From Fervidobacterium sp. (lineage in GTDB: Bacteria > Thermotogota > Thermotogae > Thermotogales > Fervidobacteriaceae), in assembly GCA_003526765.1 (NCBI GenBank), contig DPXZ01000093.1:1-5717 (forward strand): a stretch of 5,717 nt of DNA, read 5' to 3'. How positions within the stretch are numbered: the stretch's first letter is position 1; every line of letters begins with the position of its first letter. Below the pieces are notes generated by a model. It searched no databases. It saw only the letters and a program-made list of their open reading frames with translations, and was not told the DNA's origin. A program made the translations under genes and the position numbers. This document shows positions 4,538 to 5,717 of the stretch, piece after piece.

Positions 4538-5717
4538 ACTTTTTACCGACAACTTTTGATGAGTTGAAAGGCGCAAATATCAAGCAGTTAGATATAATAT
4601 TCGTGACGGGTGATGCGTACGTGGATCACCCGTCTTTTGGCGTTGCATTGCTTGGGAGATTGCTCGAGTCTAAAGGTTACAAAGTAGGTATCATCGCTCA
4701 GCCTATGAACATTGAAGATGTCAAGAGACTTGGAAGGCCAAGGTTGTTTTTCGGAGTTGCATCGGGTAACGTCGATTCCATGGTAGCAAATTACACAGCA
4801 TCAAGAAAGAAGCGGAGATCAGATGATTATACACCCGGTGGCATCAACAATAGAAGACCTGATAGGGCAGTCATTCAATATGTGAATTTGATTAGGCAGG
4901 CTTTCAAGGATGTTGTTGTGGTTATAGGCGGGATAGAAGCAAGTTTGAGAAGGTTTGCACACTACGATTGGTGGAGTGACAAGGTACGCAAGTCCATATT
5001 ACTTGATTCAAAGGCAGATATACTTGTCTACGGCATGGGCGAGACGGCAACTGTGGAGATTGCCAAACGTTTGGAAAGTGGTCAATCTATAGATGGTATA
5101 AGGGGAACAGTTGTTTGGAAGAGCAGTTTGAATGGGCTTGAGAATGGTTCAAATAAGTCTTTGCACGTTCCATCCTACGAAGAGGTGTGTACAGACACGG
5201 ATGCATACGGTCGGATGTACAAAGATGTTTCTCTCATGACTGATCCGTTTAAGGAGATTGTTATCATCCAAAAGCAAGACAATAGGTACGTTGTTCAATA
5301 TCCACCAGCCTTTCCATTGAGTCAAAATGAGCTTGACGAATTGTATTTGCTGCCGTATACAAGGAGAGTACATCCATTTTACGAAGCACAAGGCAGTGTT
5401 AAGGCCATTGAAACGGTCAGATTCTCTATAACAGCAGTGCGGGGATGTTTTGGTAACTGTGCGTTCTGTGCACTTTCCAATCATCAAACTACGCACATCG
5501 TTTCGAGAAGCGAAGAGTCGATCTTGGAAGAAGTGCGGAGATTGACTAAGATGCCGGAATTTCGAGGAACGATTGCAGATGTTGGTGGCCCAACGGCAAA
5601 CATGTATGGATCTGAATGTGATGTAAGGCAAAGTGTAGGGCAATGTGCGAAATATTGTCTCTTCCCACAAGTGTGCGATAGTTTAAAAAGGCAGGACCAT
5701 TCAGCGAATTTCATAGA
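4534..5717 (+). CDS. ygiQ: YgiQ-family radical SAM protein, C-terminus cut by window edge
   Basis: The first 394 codons of a protein that usually runs to about 560-750 residues. It begins with the family's N-terminal domain (FLPTTFDEL, then VTGDAYVDHPSFG at 24-36 and IIAQP), continues through GGIEASLRR (132-140), and reaches the radical SAM core with CFGNCAFC, where C305, C309 and C312 would hold a [4Fe-4S] cluster that cleaves S-adenosylmethionine. DVGGPTANMYG (349-359) follows, then a second cysteine group (C362, C371, C375, C381) typical of the family, which may bind another cluster. The substrate of YgiQ proteins is, to my knowledge, unknown. No ATG or GTG is available in frame before the conserved region; TTG at 4534 is chosen because it gives the usual start just before FLPTT. 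The ribosome binding site is weak (GAG at 4528-4530). It lies 13 bases after glnA, so it is likely in the same transcript. Confidence 0.95.
   Translation, partial: MNFLPTTFDELKGANIKQLDIIFVTGDAYVDHPSFGVALLGRLLESKGYKVGIIAQPMNIEDVKRLGRPRLFFGVASGNVDSMVANYTASRKKRRSDDYTPGGINNRRPDRAVIQYVNLIRQAFKDVVVVIGGIEASLRRFAHYDWWSDKVRKSILLDSKADILVYGMGETATVEIAKRLESGQSIDGIRGTVVWKSSLNGLENGSNKSLHVPSYEEVCTDTDAYGRMYKDVSLMTDPFKEIVIIQKQDNRYVVQYPPAFPLSQNELDELYLLPYTRRVHPFYEAQGSVKAIETVRFSITAVRGCFGNCAFCALSNHQTTHIVSRSEESILEEVRRLTKMPEFRGTIADVGGPTANMYGSECDVRQSVGQCAKYCLFPQVCDSLKRQDHSANFI
4605..4638 (+). repeat. 10-bp perfect inverted repeat followed by TTTT, terminator-like, inside ygiQ
   Basis: GACGGGTGAT (4605-4614) and ATCACCCGTC (4625-4634) are exact reverse complements around a 10-base loop, followed directly by TTTT. 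The layout is that of a weak intrinsic terminator, but it lies in coding sequence for the conserved GDAYVDHPSF segment, 85 bases after the glnA stop. It may reduce expression of the downstream gene relative to glnA, or be a by-product of codon choice. The U-tract is short. Confidence 0.3.

Noticed and set aside
4217..4576. 119-codon minus-strand frame opposite the end of glnA
   Set aside because: It is antisense to the conserved glnA C-terminus, low in complexity and Ser/Leu-rich, as expected for a shadow frame.
4564..4598. Possible internal promoter TTGAAA...TATAAT in the start of the ygiQ-like gene
   Set aside because: The boxes are 23 bases apart, outside the normal 16-18 range, and the -10 match falls in conserved coding sequence.
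5149..5670. 173-codon open frame on the minus strand
   Set aside because: It lies entirely opposite the radical SAM gene, whose plus-strand frame carries the conserved cysteine motifs; the minus-strand translation has no recognisable domain.
1..5717. CRISPR arrays, insertion sequences, tRNA or rRNA genes, phage or defence genes
   Set aside because: No regularly spaced repeats, transposase or integrase motifs, tRNA-like structures or defence-gene domains were seen on either strand.

Overview
The window reads as ordinary chromosomal DNA of a moderately A+T-rich bacterium. Arginine is written mostly with AGA/AGG, several genes start with GTG or TTG, and genes are tightly packed with ATGA overlaps. 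Together with the character of the proteins (a short FeoB, a 439-residue alpha-type glutamine synthetase, a YgiQ-type radical SAM protein) this suggests a thermophilic anaerobe, most likely Thermotogota (Fervidobacterium/Thermosipho-like). That assignment is inference from familiarity with such proteins; no search was run.

Left edge (1-112, minus strand): a well-formed promoter (TTGCCA-17-TATAAT) leads at once into what looks like the 5' half of a cobalamin riboswitch, cut by the window edge. A vitamin-B12-controlled gene should therefore lie just to the left.

Iron-uptake operon (113-2934, minus strand): transcription runs from a strong promoter at 3003-3030 through a tandem two-domain FeoA, then FeoB (GTPase-driven ferrous iron permease), then a small four-helix membrane protein whose start overlaps the feoB stop. 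A 23-bp near-perfect palindrome sits over the predicted transcription start and is a candidate operator for a metal-responsive repressor. The 54-bp feoA-feoB gap is filled exactly by a 21-codon open frame whose start overlaps the feoA stop. No terminator is visible between the last gene and the B12 promoter.

Intergenic region (2935-3200, 266 bases): holds the divergent feo and glnA promoters, the palindrome and a pair of short related palindromic 11-mers, but no gene.

Nitrogen region (3201-5717, plus strand): glnA (class I-alpha glutamine synthetase, complete) is followed after 13 bases by a YgiQ-family radical SAM protein that starts at TTG and runs off the right edge. A terminator-like hairpin is embedded in the first 35 codons of that gene.

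Most of the window is well-known housekeeping. The points worth a second look are the truncated B12 riboswitch, the feo palindrome, the doubled FeoA, the unknown membrane protein coupled to FeoB, and the micro-ORFs bridging two gene junctions. I see no convincing evidence of an entirely new system.
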